Part shown: one piece after another, positions 8,298 to 18,904 of the stretch
How positions within the stretch are numbered: the first letter of the stretch is position 1
Layout: each line of letters begins with the position of its first letter
The notes under the pieces: generated by a model
What the model was told of the DNA's origin: nothing
Seen by the model: only the letters and a program-made list of their open reading frames with translations
Database searches by the model: none
Translations under genes and position numbers: made by a program
Assembly (NCBI GenBank): GCA_947466585.1
Contig: CANIEU010000016.1
Coordinates: forward strand, 1 to 49,873
From: Fibrobacterota bacterium
GTDB lineage: Bacteria; Fibrobacterota; Fibrobacteria; UBA11236
Direction of reading: 5' to 3'
Length of the DNA stretch: 49,873 bases

Positions 8298-9272
8298 CTA
8301 AAACCATTTTCGGCGGCGAAACCACACGAGCATGCCCAACAGGATTACAAAGGAGACTCCCGCGAGTATTGCAAAAGCATGAGGCCGATCGGAAAAGGGA
8401 AGTGAGACATTCATGCCGTAAAGTCCGGTGAGAAACGTGAGCGCGAGAAATGGTGTGGAGACCACGGTGAGAAGGCGGATGGTGTCGTTGGTGGACTGGG
8501 TGATAGCCGAACGGTAAAGTTCCAGAATGTTTTGCACCACCTCCTTGTAGATCGCGACGTCGTCGATCAAGCCGCGCACCCGGTTTTCTGTGGAGCGGAA
8601 AAAGGGCCGGGCGTATGGAGTGATGAAACGCGAGGCGCCCGAAGTGATATCATGCAGCATTTGAAGCTGCGGAACGAGAGAAAGATGAAGCAGATGGAGC
8701 GCATCGCGCGACACCACGATTCGCTCGAGAAGCTCGGGTCCGGGCCGATTCATTGCCTCATCTTCCAGACTATGGAGGGCACCGTCCATGGCGTCGATCC
8801 CGGGAGCAAGCGCCTCGATGGCGGAAAAAATCAGCCGATGCAGCAACAGATCCAGGGATTTGGGCGGATTTTTCCAACCAGGCACTTCCGAAAGCAGCGC
8901 GTTCACGATCGGAATAGGGGCGCGATGAAAGGTGATCAGATACCCTGGGCCGAGGACGGCATCCACTTCCTCGGTTTTCGCTTCCTCCGCCTCCCCCCCG
9001 GGAACGGGAATAAAAAAGGTCAGATGGGTATAGTCCTCGAAGGGAGTAAGACGGGAACGCAGGCTTGCTTGGCGGATACTCTGAAAAACGATCGGGTGCC
9101 AATCCAGATTTTCTCGCAGGCGCGTTTCCATTTCCGCACCGGGCTCACCCTGTGCGTCGATCCAAACAAAGCGTTTGTTGCCCACCTTCTCAAGGTCATC
9201 CCAGGAGTTCACCAAAACAACGGGAGATCCCGACTCAAAAGCAAGGCCGCGGAGGAGTACGGATTCAGGCAT
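8298..9272 (-). CDS. CorA-family divalent cation (Mg2+/Co2+) transporter
   Basis: 324 aa from ATG 9272; a TTG at 9329 would add 19 residues without family similarity. The cytoplasmic funnel domain is followed by two C-terminal membrane helices with the YGMNVSLPF motif (the GMN selectivity motif of CorA/MRS2/Alr) and a basic tail WFRRRKWF. Charged helices such as SLEDEAMNRPGPELLERIVVS and the DDVAIYKEVVQNILELYRS stalk are typical. It likely forms an inner-membrane pentamer importing Mg2+ (or exporting, as in ZntB-like proteins); the metal cannot be deduced. Divergent from the RND exporter gene, with a ~97-bp shared upstream region, and upstream of the transglutaminase gene. Confidence 0.9.
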   Translation of the reverse strand: MPESVLLRGLAFESGSPVVLVNSWDDLEKVGNKRFVWIDAQGEPGAEMETRLRENLDWHPIVFQSIRQASLRSRLTPFEDYTHLTFFIPVPGGEAEEAKTEEVDAVLGPGYLITFHRAPIPIVNALLSEVPGWKNPPKSLDLLLHRLIFSAIEALAPGIDAMDGALHSLEDEAMNRPGPELLERIVVSRDALHLLHLSLVPQLQMLHDITSGASRFITPYARPFFRSTENRVRGLIDDVAIYKEVVQNILELYRSAITQSTNDTIRLLTVVSTPFLALTFLTGLYGMNVSLPFSDRPHAFAILAGVSFVILLGMLVWFRRRKWF

Positions 9273-9369
9273 GAATTGAAAGTACTTGAAGTGCGTCCAA
9301 AAACCCCACACGCCTGCAATGTGTGACAAGGGCGCACAACCCCGCGCAAGCTATATTGACGGTACCATT

Positions 9370-12000
9370 ATGACCGCATCCAGCACGCCCCCCGCCTTGC
9401 CCCCGTCCGGCTTTTTTACACGTCTCGTAATCTGGTACTTGGAGCTGTCGTACAAGCGGCCCTGGTTGCCGATTTTGTTTATCGCGCTCACGGCGCTCGG
9501 CGGCTTCCAGCTTGCGCGCGGTCTACGCATCGATACCGATTTGCGCGTGCTGCTTCCCGAGGGTACGCCCTCGAAGAAAGGGATTGAAGAGGCGGAACGG
9601 CGCAAGGGCTCGACCGACCTTTATACGATCGCGATGGAATCGCCGTCGATCGAGGGCTTGGCGAGTTTTCAAAAGACGCTGGCCGATTCGCTCGCGAAGT
9701 GGCCCGAAGTGGTGTGGGTGCAATACGATCAGGATCGATCCTTCTTCGAGAACCGCGCGCTGTTGTACCTGCCGGTTTCGCAACTGGAGGATTTGCGCGA
9801 ACGCGTGCGGTCTATGATTGGCGGGAAGTTCGCCGCGGCGAACCCGTTGATCACCGACTTGATGGAAGAGGGCGAAAAGAGTCCCGCCAATCTGGAAGGC
9901 TGGCCCGACCGCGAGGATTTGCAGCGCGAAGGGCTTCCGCAGGATATCGTGAACTCCCTGACGAGCAAAGCCGGGCGCAGCCAGGTCCAGCACGATTCGG
10001 GATCGGCCGTCGAATTGTCGGAAGAAGGAGCGCCGATTCCGCCGAAGCCCGATTCGCTGGCTTCCCGTTTGATGAGCTGGCATTCGGCCAAGGGCGTGTG
10101 GGTGGGCGTGGTGCTGGTGCAGCTGAAGTACCCGTCCACCAATGCGACCTTCGCGAAATCGATGTACGATCGCGGCGAGGCGCTGATCAAGCGCGTGAAC
10201 ACGCCCGTCAAGGATCCGCAGCTGGTGGCCAAGGTCGCCGGCGCCTACCGCAACTTCAACGAGATCGATCAGGTCAGCTCCGACGTGACTATCGCCGGCA
10301 TCATTTCCTTCGTGCTCATCACCGGGCTGTTGTGGTTCTTCGTGCGCAAGCCGTTCAGCCTGATACTGATCAACATTCCGCTGTTCACCGCGATGGCCTG
10401 GGCCATGGGCGTGACCTACCTGGTGTATCATCGCCTCACGCTGTTGACGGCGTTCATCCTGTCGCTCATTCTCGGTCTGGGCATCGAGTACGCGGTGCAT
10501 CTGTATGCGCGCTGGGCGGAGGAGACGCGCAAGGCGCGCGATCCCGTGAAGGCCATGACCGCGGCGATGCTGGCGACGGGACGCTCGCTGCTCGCGGGCG
10601 CGGCCACCAACGTGTTCGCAATGCTGAGTTTGCAGATCGGGAACTTCGAGGGCTTCCGGGAGTTCGGGGTCGTGGTTTCCATCGGTATCGTTTTCGCCCT
10701 GCTGGCCAACTGGATCGTGATGCCTCCGGTGTTCTTCCTCGCGCTGCGCGGCGCGGGCTGGCTGGGGCGCAGTTCCCCGGCGCTGATGCAACCGGTGCTC
10801 AAGGCCCTACTGCCCTCCGAGTCGGGGGTGAAGGGCGGCCTGATCGTGCCCGAGCTTCCGCTTTCGCGGAAGGTAGTGGCCTGGATGGCCGCCGCTGCAG
10901 GCGTCTTCACGTTGTTGGTGGCCTTTGCGCCGGCCGTGCATTTCGAGAACGACTTCCGCAACCTGCGCGGCAAGAGCACCGGCGCCGGCATCAGTTACGG
11001 GCGCGCAGTGGGCGCGGGACAGAACACCTCGCCGGCGATCATTCTCGGAACGAGCGAAGACCAGATGCGCTCAGTGCACGAGGAGCTCACGAACCGGTAC
11101 GGCGAACCCGCCGACAGCATGCTCAAGGGTTACGTCACCATCCAGTCGTTCGTACCCACACCTGGCAAACAGCGGCAACGCCTTGCGGTGATGGCGGAGA
11201 TCAAGGATCTGCTCGCCGGCCGCGCGCTCGACAAGGTCGATGACAAAACGCGCGCGGATCTCGACACCCTTCGCCGCTATCTCGACGCGCAGGCCTTCAC
11301 TTTCGAAGATCTGCCCGGCTGGGCGCAGCGCTTTTTGACCGAGGCCGACGGCACCCACGGCAAGATGGGTTTCCTTTACGCCAGCATGCGCGAGAGCGAT
11401 GCCGTGGAGAGCGGACTGTTCCAGGACCGCTTCCAGTTCCTCGACTCGGACGACGGCAAGGTTCCGGTGGCCAGCAGCGGATTCATTTACGCGGACGTGG
11501 TGCGCATGGTGAAGGCCGACGGCCCGCGTCTCGCCCTGGTGACCCTGATTTTGCTGATGATCATCACCTGGATCGACATGCGCCGCTGGAAGGGCGTGCT
11601 GATCGTGGTGGGCTTCATCGCCCTGTCGGGTTTCTGGACCTGGAAACTGATGGGCCTGTTCGGTCTCAAGCTCGGCGTGTTCAATCTCGTGGTGATCCCC
11701 ACCATCCTGTCGGTGTCGGTCGACTCGGTGATCCACCTCTATCATAGGCGGCGCTCCATGGGCGCGGGCCGCATGCGCGAGCTCTATCACACCACCGGTT
11801 CGGCGGTTTTGACGGGAACGCTCACCAACATGTTCGGCTTCCTGGGTCTGTGCTTCGTGGGGCACAAGGGCATGCAGAGCATCGGCATTCTGGCCACCAT
11901 CGGCATCATGAGCGGGTTGGTGGTGATGTTCACGGCCTTGCCCGCCGCGCTCGAATTCCTTTGCCCGGTAGAGCCGGTCGAGGGCGAGGAAGACGAGTAG
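9370..12000 (+). CDS. RND-superfamily exporter, MMPL/HpnN-like
   Basis: 876 aa from ATG 9370. Two homologous halves each hold a first helix, a large periplasmic domain and a five-helix membrane bundle: helix 1 near RPWLPILFIALTALGGF, first bundle ~325-480, second bundle ~700-870. The first half has LRIDTDLRVLLPEG after helix 1 and GLGIEYAVHLYARW in the membrane; the second has VSVDSVIHLYHRRR, both typical of the MMPL/RND lipid exporter group that includes hopanoid transporter HpnN. No adaptor or TolC-like gene is adjacent. Lipid or hydrophobic substrate export is a family-based inference. A TATATT sequence at 9352-9357 could be a -10 element very close to the start. Confidence 0.85.
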   Translation: MTASSTPPALPPSGFFTRLVIWYLELSYKRPWLPILFIALTALGGFQLARGLRIDTDLRVLLPEGTPSKKGIEEAERRKGSTDLYTIAMESPSIEGLASFQKTLADSLAKWPEVVWVQYDQDRSFFENRALLYLPVSQLEDLRERVRSMIGGKFAAANPLITDLMEEGEKSPANLEGWPDREDLQREGLPQDIVNSLTSKAGRSQVQHDSGSAVELSEEGAPIPPKPDSLASRLMSWHSAKGVWVGVVLVQLKYPSTNATFAKSMYDRGEALIKRVNTPVKDPQLVAKVAGAYRNFNEIDQVSSDVTIAGIISFVLITGLLWFFVRKPFSLILINIPLFTAMAWAMGVTYLVYHRLTLLTAFILSLILGLGIEYAVHLYARWAEETRKARDPVKAMTAAMLATGRSLLAGAATNVFAMLSLQIGNFEGFREFGVVVSIGIVFALLANWIVMPPVFFLALRGAGWLGRSSPALMQPVLKALLPSESGVKGGLIVPELPLSRKVVAWMAAAAGVFTLLVAFAPAVHFENDFRNLRGKSTGAGISYGRAVGAGQNTSPAIILGTSEDQMRSVHEELTNRYGEPADSMLKGYVTIQSFVPTPGKQRQRLAVMAEIKDLLAGRALDKVDDKTRADLDTLRRYLDAQAFTFEDLPGWAQRFLTEADGTHGKMGFLYASMRESDAVESGLFQDRFQFLDSDDGKVPVASSGFIYADVVRMVKADGPRLALVTLILLMIITWIDMRRWKGVLIVVGFIALSGFWTWKLMGLFGLKLGVFNLVVIPTILSVSVDSVIHLYHRRRSMGAGRMRELYHTTGSAVLTGTLTNMFGFLGLCFVGHKGMQSIGILATIGIMSGLVVMFTALPAALEFLCPVEPVEGEEDE

Positions 12001-12011
12001 GGGCGGGAAGA

Positions 12012-12060
12012 GTTTACAGTTTACAGTATACGGTTTACAGTTTATCGTGAACCGTACACT
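12012..12060. repeat. 7-bp tandem repeat array A1 (GTTTACA family)
   Basis: Seven heptamers in strict phase: GTTTACA, GTTTACA, GTATACG, GTTTACA, GTTTATC, GTGAACC, GTACACT. It sits at the convergent 3' ends of the RND exporter and the SRPBCC gene and encodes the last residues of the latter. Related arrays lie at 25812 and 25910. Confidence 0.85.
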
Positions 12061-12541
12061 TTGAACCGCGATCCAAAGACGATAGCGCCTGCACCGTCAC
12101 GCCGTGGCGGTAGGCGAACATCCGTTCCAGCTTCCGCCGCGTGAACGCGGCACCGAAGACTCTTCCGAAGATCCCGAACGGCAGACGAAACCGAATCGTA
12201 TCCGACATCCGACACGTTCCCTCTTGCTCGTCTTCGAACAAGTGCCGGTGTTCCCACAACGGAAACGGCCCGCGCAGCATACGATCGTTGAATTCACGAC
12301 TCTCGACATACCCGAAATGCTCCATCACCCAAGTGGTCCAAATCGGCCCCACCTTGGCGCGCACCGTCACGCGTGAACCCGCGCGGATCCCGTCCGTCAT
12401 GGAGACAAGACGGATGCGCTCCCACGGCGGGGTCAACGCTTCGAGCGCCCCCGGCGACACATGCCACGCAAAGGCCTGCGCTGCCGACACCGGAAGCACC
12501 ACGCTGCGTGAAAAATATTCGTCGCGTTTCCAAAACGGCAT
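12035..12541 (-). CDS. SRPBCC-family (START/Bet v1-like) protein
   Basis: 168 aa. Start-to-end it follows the SRPBCC ligand-binding fold found in 'cyclase/dehydrase' proteins: FSRSVVLPVSAAQAFAWHV at the N-terminus, GSRVTVRAKVGPIWTTW, FNDRMLRGPFPLWEHRHLF, and a C-terminal helix FTRRKLERMFAYRH. The ligand is unknown. Its ATG lies one base after the photolyase stop (TAAGATG), so it is the second gene of that operon; such proteins accompany photolyase genes in other bacteria. The final residues (about SSLDRGSKCTVHDKL) are encoded in or next to the heptamer array A1, so the C-terminus may have been altered by repeat insertion. Confidence 0.8.
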   Translation of the reverse strand: MPFWKRDEYFSRSVVLPVSAAQAFAWHVSPGALEALTPPWERIRLVSMTDGIRAGSRVTVRAKVGPIWTTWVMEHFGYVESREFNDRMLRGPFPLWEHRHLFEDEQEGTCRMSDTIRFRLPFGIFGRVFGAAFTRRKLERMFAYRHGVTVQALSSLDRGSKCTVHDKL

Positions 12542-12542
12542 C

Positions 12543-14039
12543 TTAGCGCTCCCTGAATTCTTTTAACAAGGCGAAAGCCTGCAAGGCATCCGCGCGCGCG
12601 GCGGCGTGATCGACGAGCGGACGCGGATAGGTTTTACCCAGCGTCACTCCCGCAGCCGCCAACACTCCGGCGGGCGCTTCCCACGGCGCATGAATCCATT
12701 TGTCGGGTAACTGGGCCAGTTCGGGAACGTACTTCCTCACGTAATCGCCGGCGGTATCGAAGCGCTGCCCCTGCGTCACCGGCGCGAAGATGCGGAAATA
12801 CGGCGCGGCATCGGCGCCGCAACCCGCGCTCCACTGCCAGCCCAAAGTATTGCTCGCAAGATCGGCGTCGACCAGTGTGTCCCAAAACCACGCCGCGCCT
12901 TGTTGCCACGGAAGGCGCAGATGCTTCACCAAGAACGAAGCGACGACCATGCGCACGCGATTGTGCATCCAGCCGGTGCTCCACAACTGGCGCATGCCCG
13001 CATCCACGATAGGATAGCCCGTCAGACCCTTTTGCCAGGTACGCAGCTTTTTGCCACCGGGATCTTTCGCCCAGGGAAAGCGTGCGAACTCGGCACGCAG
13101 CGGCTGCTCCGGTGTGTGCGGAAAGTGATACGTCAGGTGATAACCGAATTCTCGCCAACCGATCTCGGCGAGATACGTGCGCGCGCTTCCCTCGGCGAGG
13201 TCGAGACCTTCCGTATGGCATTGCGCTTCCACTGCCGCCCACACCTGACGCGGGCTCAGCTCTCCGAAATGCAACCAGGGCGAAAGCATCGAGGTGCCGT
13301 CTTCTCCCGGAATATTGCGGCTCTCGGAATACTCCGACAAAGCGCGCTTCAGAAAATGATCGAGGCGCTTCGAGGCTCCGGCCTCTCCGGGTTCCCACTG
13401 CGGGCCGAAGTCCACGTCCCAGCGAATCGATGGGAGCAGATCGAGCGCGGAGAGCGGGAGAGCGGTCGGCGAAGCGGGCCAAACCGGTGGTGCCGGCAAA
13501 GACTTTGATCGCATGGCTTGCGGCCTCTGAATTTCCCGCGTGAGACAATGCTTCCAGAACGGCGTGAACACCTGGAAGGGTTTGCCCTGTTTGTTAGCGA
13601 CGGTGTGCGGTTCAAAGAGCAAGGAGCCGTTGAAACTTTTCGCCTCGATGCCGGCGGCAAAGAGACTTTTTTTGACGGCTTCGTCACGTGCGCGGATCGA
13701 GGGTTCGTAGCGGCGGTTCCAGAACACGGCGTTTGCATGGGTCGAGCGGATCAGTTCGTGCAGAATCGTTTCGGAATCACCGCGTGCGATGTTGAGGCGG
13801 GATCCCAGATTCTTCAAGGAGGCTTCGAGCGAGGCGAGGGCGTGATGCAGCCACCAGCGCGAGGCTCCGCCATACGGCCACGCGCCCTCCCCCGCTTCGT
13901 CGAGGATGTAGACGGCAAGGATGCCGCCGCCGGTGCGCGCCGCCTGTTCAAGCGCGGCCGCGAGGGCCGGGTTGTCTTGAAGGCGAAGGTCGTGGCGAAA
14001 CCAGACGAGGACGGGAGGCGGAATGGTTGCGGCAGACAT
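12543..14039 (-). CDS. phrB: Deoxyribodipyrimidine photolyase (class I, FAD-dependent)
   Basis: 498 aa. It repairs UV-induced cyclobutane pyrimidine dimers using light. The N-terminal antenna domain starts with VLVWFRHDLRLQDNPALA. The C-terminal FAD domain carries GTSMLSPWLHFGELSPRQ, WREFGYHLTYHFPH, GYPIVDAGMRQLWSTGWMHN, RMVVASFLVKHL, and WFWDTLVDADLASNTLGWQW, which are the flavin and DNA contact blocks. The region GCGADAAPYFRIFAP is also standard. Full length for the family. ATG at 14039. First gene of an operon with the SRPBCC protein. A cryptochrome role is possible in principle, but conservation is typical of CPD photolyases. Confidence 0.95.
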   Translation of the reverse strand: MSAATIPPPVLVWFRHDLRLQDNPALAAALEQAARTGGGILAVYILDEAGEGAWPYGGASRWWLHHALASLEASLKNLGSRLNIARGDSETILHELIRSTHANAVFWNRRYEPSIRARDEAVKKSLFAAGIEAKSFNGSLLFEPHTVANKQGKPFQVFTPFWKHCLTREIQRPQAMRSKSLPAPPVWPASPTALPLSALDLLPSIRWDVDFGPQWEPGEAGASKRLDHFLKRALSEYSESRNIPGEDGTSMLSPWLHFGELSPRQVWAAVEAQCHTEGLDLAEGSARTYLAEIGWREFGYHLTYHFPHTPEQPLRAEFARFPWAKDPGGKKLRTWQKGLTGYPIVDAGMRQLWSTGWMHNRVRMVVASFLVKHLRLPWQQGAAWFWDTLVDADLASNTLGWQWSAGCGADAAPYFRIFAPVTQGQRFDTAGDYVRKYVPELAQLPDKWIHAPWEAPAGVLAAAGVTLGKTYPRPLVDHAAARADALQAFALLKEFRER

Positions 14040-14192
14040 CGGAGTACAAAGGTACCGACAAAGCTTCGGGCCGGGATTTTCGAAGTTTTGATAGGCAGGA
14101 GAAACCGGTCATCCAGAGCGAATGCACGATCCACTCTCGGCCTTTTTGCCTCGATTTACGATTTTATTCGCCGTTTCTCCGATCAAGAATCC

Positions 14193-17117
14193 TTACCCTT
14201 CGTACGCTTCGATCGGCGGGCAAGCGCAAAACAGGTTCTTGTCCCCATAGGCGTTGTTCAGCCGCCCCACGCTCGGCCAAAACTTGTGCGCACGCACATA
14301 GGCCAGCGGAAAGGCCGCCTGTTCGCGCGTATAAACGTGCGTCCATGCGTCGGCTACGACTTCTTCCGCCGTATGCGGCGCCATCTTCAGCACGTTGTCG
14401 GCCTTGTCGGCGCGGCCTTCTTCGATGGTACGGATCTCTTCGCGAATGGCGATGAGCGCGTCGCAGAAGCGGTCGAGCTCGGCCTTCGGTTCTGACTCGG
14501 TGGGTTCGATCATCAGCGTGCCCGCCACCGGGAACGACACCGTGGGCGCGTGGAACCCGTAGTCCATCAAACGCTTGGCGATGTCTTCCACCTCGACGCC
14601 CGCCGTTGCCTTGAAGGCGCGGCAGTCAGCGATCAGCTCGTGCGCCACCGTACCGTTCGCGCCCACGTACAGGATCGGGTAGTGCTTCTCGATGCGCGCC
14701 TTGATGTAGTTCGCATTCAGAATCGCCATCTCCGTTGCGCGCGTCAGTTCACGACCGCCCATGAGGCGGATATACGCCCACGAAATCGTGAGGATGCTGG
14801 CGCTGCCGAAAGGCGCGGCCGAAACGGCGTGGATCGCCTGCGCACCGCCGGTCTTCACCAATGGATGCCCGGGCAAAAACTTCGCGAGATGCTCGGCCAC
14901 GCAGATCGGGCCCATACCCGGGCCGCCGCCGCCGTGCGGGATGCAAAAGGTTTTGTGCAAGTTGATGTGGCACACGTCCGCGCCGATGGCGCCGGGGGCG
15001 GTGAGGCCCACCTGCGCGTTCAGGTTCGCGCCGTCCATGTAAACCTGGCCGCCATTCGCATGTACGATCGCGCAGGCCTCGACGATGCCGGCCTCGAACA
15101 CACCGTGCGTGGAGGGGTAGGTGATCATCGCGCAGGCGAGATCATCCTTGTGCTCATCCGCAAGGCGCGTCCAGTCGGCGAGATCGATGTTGCCCTTCTC
15201 GTCGCAGCGGGAAACGACCACCGTCATGCCGGCCATGGCCGCGCTCGCGGGGTTGGTGCCGTGCGCCGACGATGGAATCAGACAAATGTTGCGATGTCCG
15301 TGACCGCGGTCTTTTTGCCACGCGCGGATCACCAGCAGACCCGCATACTCGCCTTGCGAACCGGCGTTCGGCTGCAACGACACGCCGGGCAGCTTGGTGA
15401 TCGTCGCGAGATCGCGTTCCAGTTCGTTGAACAAGCGGTGGTAACCCTTGGCCTGCGCGGCAGGCACGAAGGGATGCAGCTCGGAGAAACCCGGCCAGGT
15501 GAGCGGCATCATTTCCGCCGTGGCGTTCAGTTTCATGGTGCAGGAGCCGAGCGGGATCATTGAGGTGGTGAGCGAAAGATCCTTCTTCTCCAACCCACGG
15601 ATATAGCGCAGCATCTCGTGCTCGCTATGATGCGTGTTGAAAACCGGATGCGTCAAAAACTCCGAGGTGCGCTGCAGGTCGACCGGGATGGCGGCCTCCA
15701 CCGTTTCGGAGAGAGAGCGCAGCGCGGCGGCATCAGGATGCTTCGCGCCCAGCGCTTCGGCGAAAATGCGAGCCACGCGGCGCACGGTCTCGAGCGTCCA
15801 GGTTTCATCGACGCTGATGCCGAGCGATCCGTCGGCGTGATACCGCAGGTTGATGCGTGCTTTGTCGGCCTCGGCGCGCAAGGCCACCAAGGTGGTCGAG
15901 CCCGCGCCCTTGCCGGGCAGCGCCATGTGCAGCGTGTCGAAATAACCGGAGGCATACACGGCGCAGCCCATGCCCGTCAGGCTCGCGGCCAGTACGCGGG
16001 CTTGCGCATGCACGCGGCGCGCGATGCGGCCCAGGCCTGCGGGGCCGTGATAGGCGGCGTAGAATCCCGCGATCACCGCGAGCAGCACTTGCGCCGTGCA
16101 GATGTTGCTGGTGGCCTTTTCGCGGCGGATGTGCTGTTCGCGCGTTTGCAGCGCCATGCGCAGCGCGCGCTTGCCGTGGCGGTCGACCGACACGCCGATG
16201 ATGCGCCCGGGCATGTGGCGCTTGAACGCATCCTTGGCCGCGAGAAAGGCCGCGTGCGGGCCGCCGAAACCCATGGGAACGCCGAAGCGCTGCGCCGAGC
16301 CGAAGGCGACGTCGGCACCGAGTTCGCCGGGCGAGGTGAGCAGCGTGAGCGCGAGTAGATCGGTTGCCATCGCCACGGAGAGCCCGGCGGCTTTCGCCTG
16401 CGCGATGCGCTTGGCGACGTCGCCGTCCGCGGCGCCGAAGGTGTCCGGGTATTGCAGCAGCAGGCCGAAGGCTTCGGGCGCGTCGGCTTTAAGATTGGAT
16501 TCCGTGACATCGGTGATATTCAGAAGGATGCCCAGCGGCTCGGCGCGCGTCTGCAAAACCGCAATGGTCTGCGGATGACAGCGGTTCGACACGATGAAGG
16601 TGCGGCGCGCCGCGTCTTCGCGCAGCGAGAACAGCATGCCCATTGCTTCCGCGGCGGCGGTGCTTTCGTCGAGAAGAGACGCGTTGGTGATCGCCATGCC
16701 CGTGAGATCGAGCACCATGGTCTGGTAATTCAGCAAGGCTTCGAGACGGCCCTGCGCGATCTCCGCCTGATACGGCGTGTACTGCGTGTACCATCCGGGA
16801 TTCTCGAGCACGTTGCGCTGAATCACCGGCGGCAAGATCGTTCCGTAGTAACCCGTGCCGAGGCAAGACAGCCAGCGCTCGTTTTCTTCCGAAACCTCGC
16901 GAGCCAGGCGCAGGAAGTCGATCTCACCTGCTACCGAAGGAATCTCCGAGATGCCTTCGATGCGGATGTTCTCCGGCACGGTCTTGTCGATCAGGGTCTT
17001 CAGATCCGGCGCACCGACCGCGCGCAACATTTCCGCCGTCTCGATTGCATCGGGCGCGATGTGTCGGGACGAAAAGGATTCGGAGTTCTCAAGAACGGAG
17101 CGCAGGGATTCGGACAT
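14193..17117 (-). CDS. gcvP: Glycine dehydrogenase (decarboxylating), P-protein
   Basis: 974 aa from ATG 17117 (GGAAA upstream; a TTG at 17162 is less likely). This is the full-length single-chain P-protein rather than the split GcvPA/GcvPB form. It decarboxylates glycine with PLP and passes the aminomethyl group to lipoyl H-protein. The PLP lysine is K722 in [16 protein letters not shown]. Other blocks: FSSRHIAPD at the N-terminus, [39 protein letters not shown] and [14 protein letters not shown]. No gcvT, gcvH or lpd gene is in the window, so the other system components lie elsewhere. It is divergent from asd across ~250 bp. Confidence 0.97.
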   Translation of the reverse strand: MSESLRSVLENSESFSSRHIAPDAIETAEMLRAVGAPDLKTLIDKTVPENIRIEGISEIPSVAGEIDFLRLAREVSEENERWLSCLGTGYYGTILPPVIQRNVLENPGWYTQYTPYQAEIAQGRLEALLNYQTMVLDLTGMAITNASLLDESTAAAEAMGMLFSLREDAARRTFIVSNRCHPQTIAVLQTRAEPLGILLNITDVTESNLKADAPEAFGLLLQYPDTFGAADGDVAKRIAQAKAAGLSVAMATDLLALTLLTSPGELGADVAFGSAQRFGVPMGFGGPHAAFLAAKDAFKRHMPGRIIGVSVDRHGKRALRMALQTREQHIRREKATSNICTAQVLLAVIAGFYAAYHGPAGLGRIARRVHAQARVLAASLTGMGCAVYASGYFDTLHMALPGKGAGSTTLVALRAEADKARINLRYHADGSLGISVDETWTLETVRRVARIFAEALGAKHPDAAALRSLSETVEAAIPVDLQRTSEFLTHPVFNTHHSEHEMLRYIRGLEKKDLSLTTSMIPLGSCTMKLNATAEMMPLTWPGFSELHPFVPAAQAKGYHRLFNELERDLATITKLPGVSLQPNAGSQGEYAGLLVIRAWQKDRGHGHRNICLIPSSAHGTNPASAAMAGMTVVVSRCDEKGNIDLADWTRLADEHKDDLACAMITYPSTHGVFEAGIVEACAIVHANGGQVYMDGANLNAQVGLTAPGAIGADVCHINLHKTFCIPHGGGGPGMGPICVAEHLAKFLPGHPLVKTGGAQAIHAVSAAPFGSASILTISWAYIRLMGGRELTRATEMAILNANYIKARIEKHYPILYVGANGTVAHELIADCRAFKATAGVEVEDIAKRLMDYGFHAPTVSFPVAGTLMIEPTESEPKAELDRFCDALIAIREEIRTIEEGRADKADNVLKMAPHTAEEVVADAWTHVYTREQAAFPLAYVRAHKFWPSVGRLNNAYGDKNLFCACPPIEAYEG

Positions 17118-17369
17118 CGGTTTTCCAGTCGGAAAGAGAAAAACAGGGAAAATGCGCGGCAAAAAGACCCCGTCAAAATAGCTTTTGGCCGCTGTTCTGG
17201 CGCGGGCGCTGAGGGTTCGGGACGCTATGTGAACGCCTTAACCCCGGCTGGAATCCGTTCTCTTTCGCAACGCCGCCCCGATTGTTAAATTTTCCGCCTC
17301 CAAATACAGCGATCAGGTTCAATCCGTTATTTGAAACGGTCCGAAACGGTCTCAAGAAAGCAAAGCATC

Positions 17370-18364
<995 letters not shown>

Positions 18365-18374
<10 letters not shown>

Positions 18375-18386
18375 TTCGGCGGGTTC
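18365..18386 (+). terminator. Hairpin at the end of asd
   Basis: ACCCGC-TGATTCG-GCGGGT: 6-bp GC stem with the TGA stop in the loop. It has no good T tract (TCCCC follows), so it may act as a Rho-assisted end or a 3' stabiliser. Confidence 0.4.
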
Positions 18387-18814
18387 CCCAAAGCGTCCCC
18401 TCCCCGGTTATCCACAGCCGCGGGGAGCCTTCCCCTTTTCCGTTTTCAACGCCTATTCTGTTGATTCCTGTTGAAAACCGGAAAGCTTTCGCGATTTTTT
18501 GAGGAATTTTTGGGTTTTCAATCCACAACGGGGAAAGCCTGTGAGTTTGGGTTGAAGACTCATTTTCAACATCTATCAACAGCCTGGCGTATTGAAAACC
18601 CAAGTTGTTTTCCCTGCTCTAAACTTCTTGTTGCCTTTGTTATAAGCGGACTATTTTGAAGAACTTGGGATGGGGTTTTTGGGTTTTCAACATCACCCAA
18701 CAAGCTTATCACTATCCCTTCTTAAATCTCTAATAAGACGTATTTAGGAAATGGTGTGGACAAAGGAAGCACCATCGCTTAAATCGAATTTCGATGCTCC
18801 ATCTTGGATGGGAA
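18387..18814. other. AT-rich intergenic region with DnaA-box-like 9-mers (candidate oriC or other DnaA-binding locus)
   Basis: About 430 bp without a gene, strikingly AT-rich compared with both sides. A perfect consensus DnaA box TTATCCACA lies at 18408-18416. A one-mismatch box TTGTCCACA is on the minus strand at 18755-18763. TTTTCAACA occurs three times (minus 18469-18477, plus 18563-18571, plus 18684-18692), and TTTTCAACG (18443), TTTTCAATC (18515) and TTTTCAATA (minus, 18590) are near variants. Such clustering is what an origin or DnaA-titration site looks like, but dnaA, dnaN and gidA/parA are not nearby, so this stays a hypothesis. Confidence 0.45.
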
Positions 18815-18848
18815 CAAAAAAGTCTCTCAAGATACCCTGAGAGACTTT
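18815..18848 (-). terminator. Intrinsic terminator of moxR
   Basis: On the minus strand AGTCTCTCA-GGGTATCT-TGAGAGACT is followed by TTTTT: 9-bp stem with U tract, ~55 bp after the moxR stop. A second hairpin GAAGCG-TTTATT-CGCTTC (18880-18897) lies between it and the gene. Confidence 0.88.
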
Positions 18849-18904
18849 GGGAGAGATCTTAGTCTCTCTGCTGCTAGCGGAAGCGAATAAACGCTTCAGC
18901 AGGC

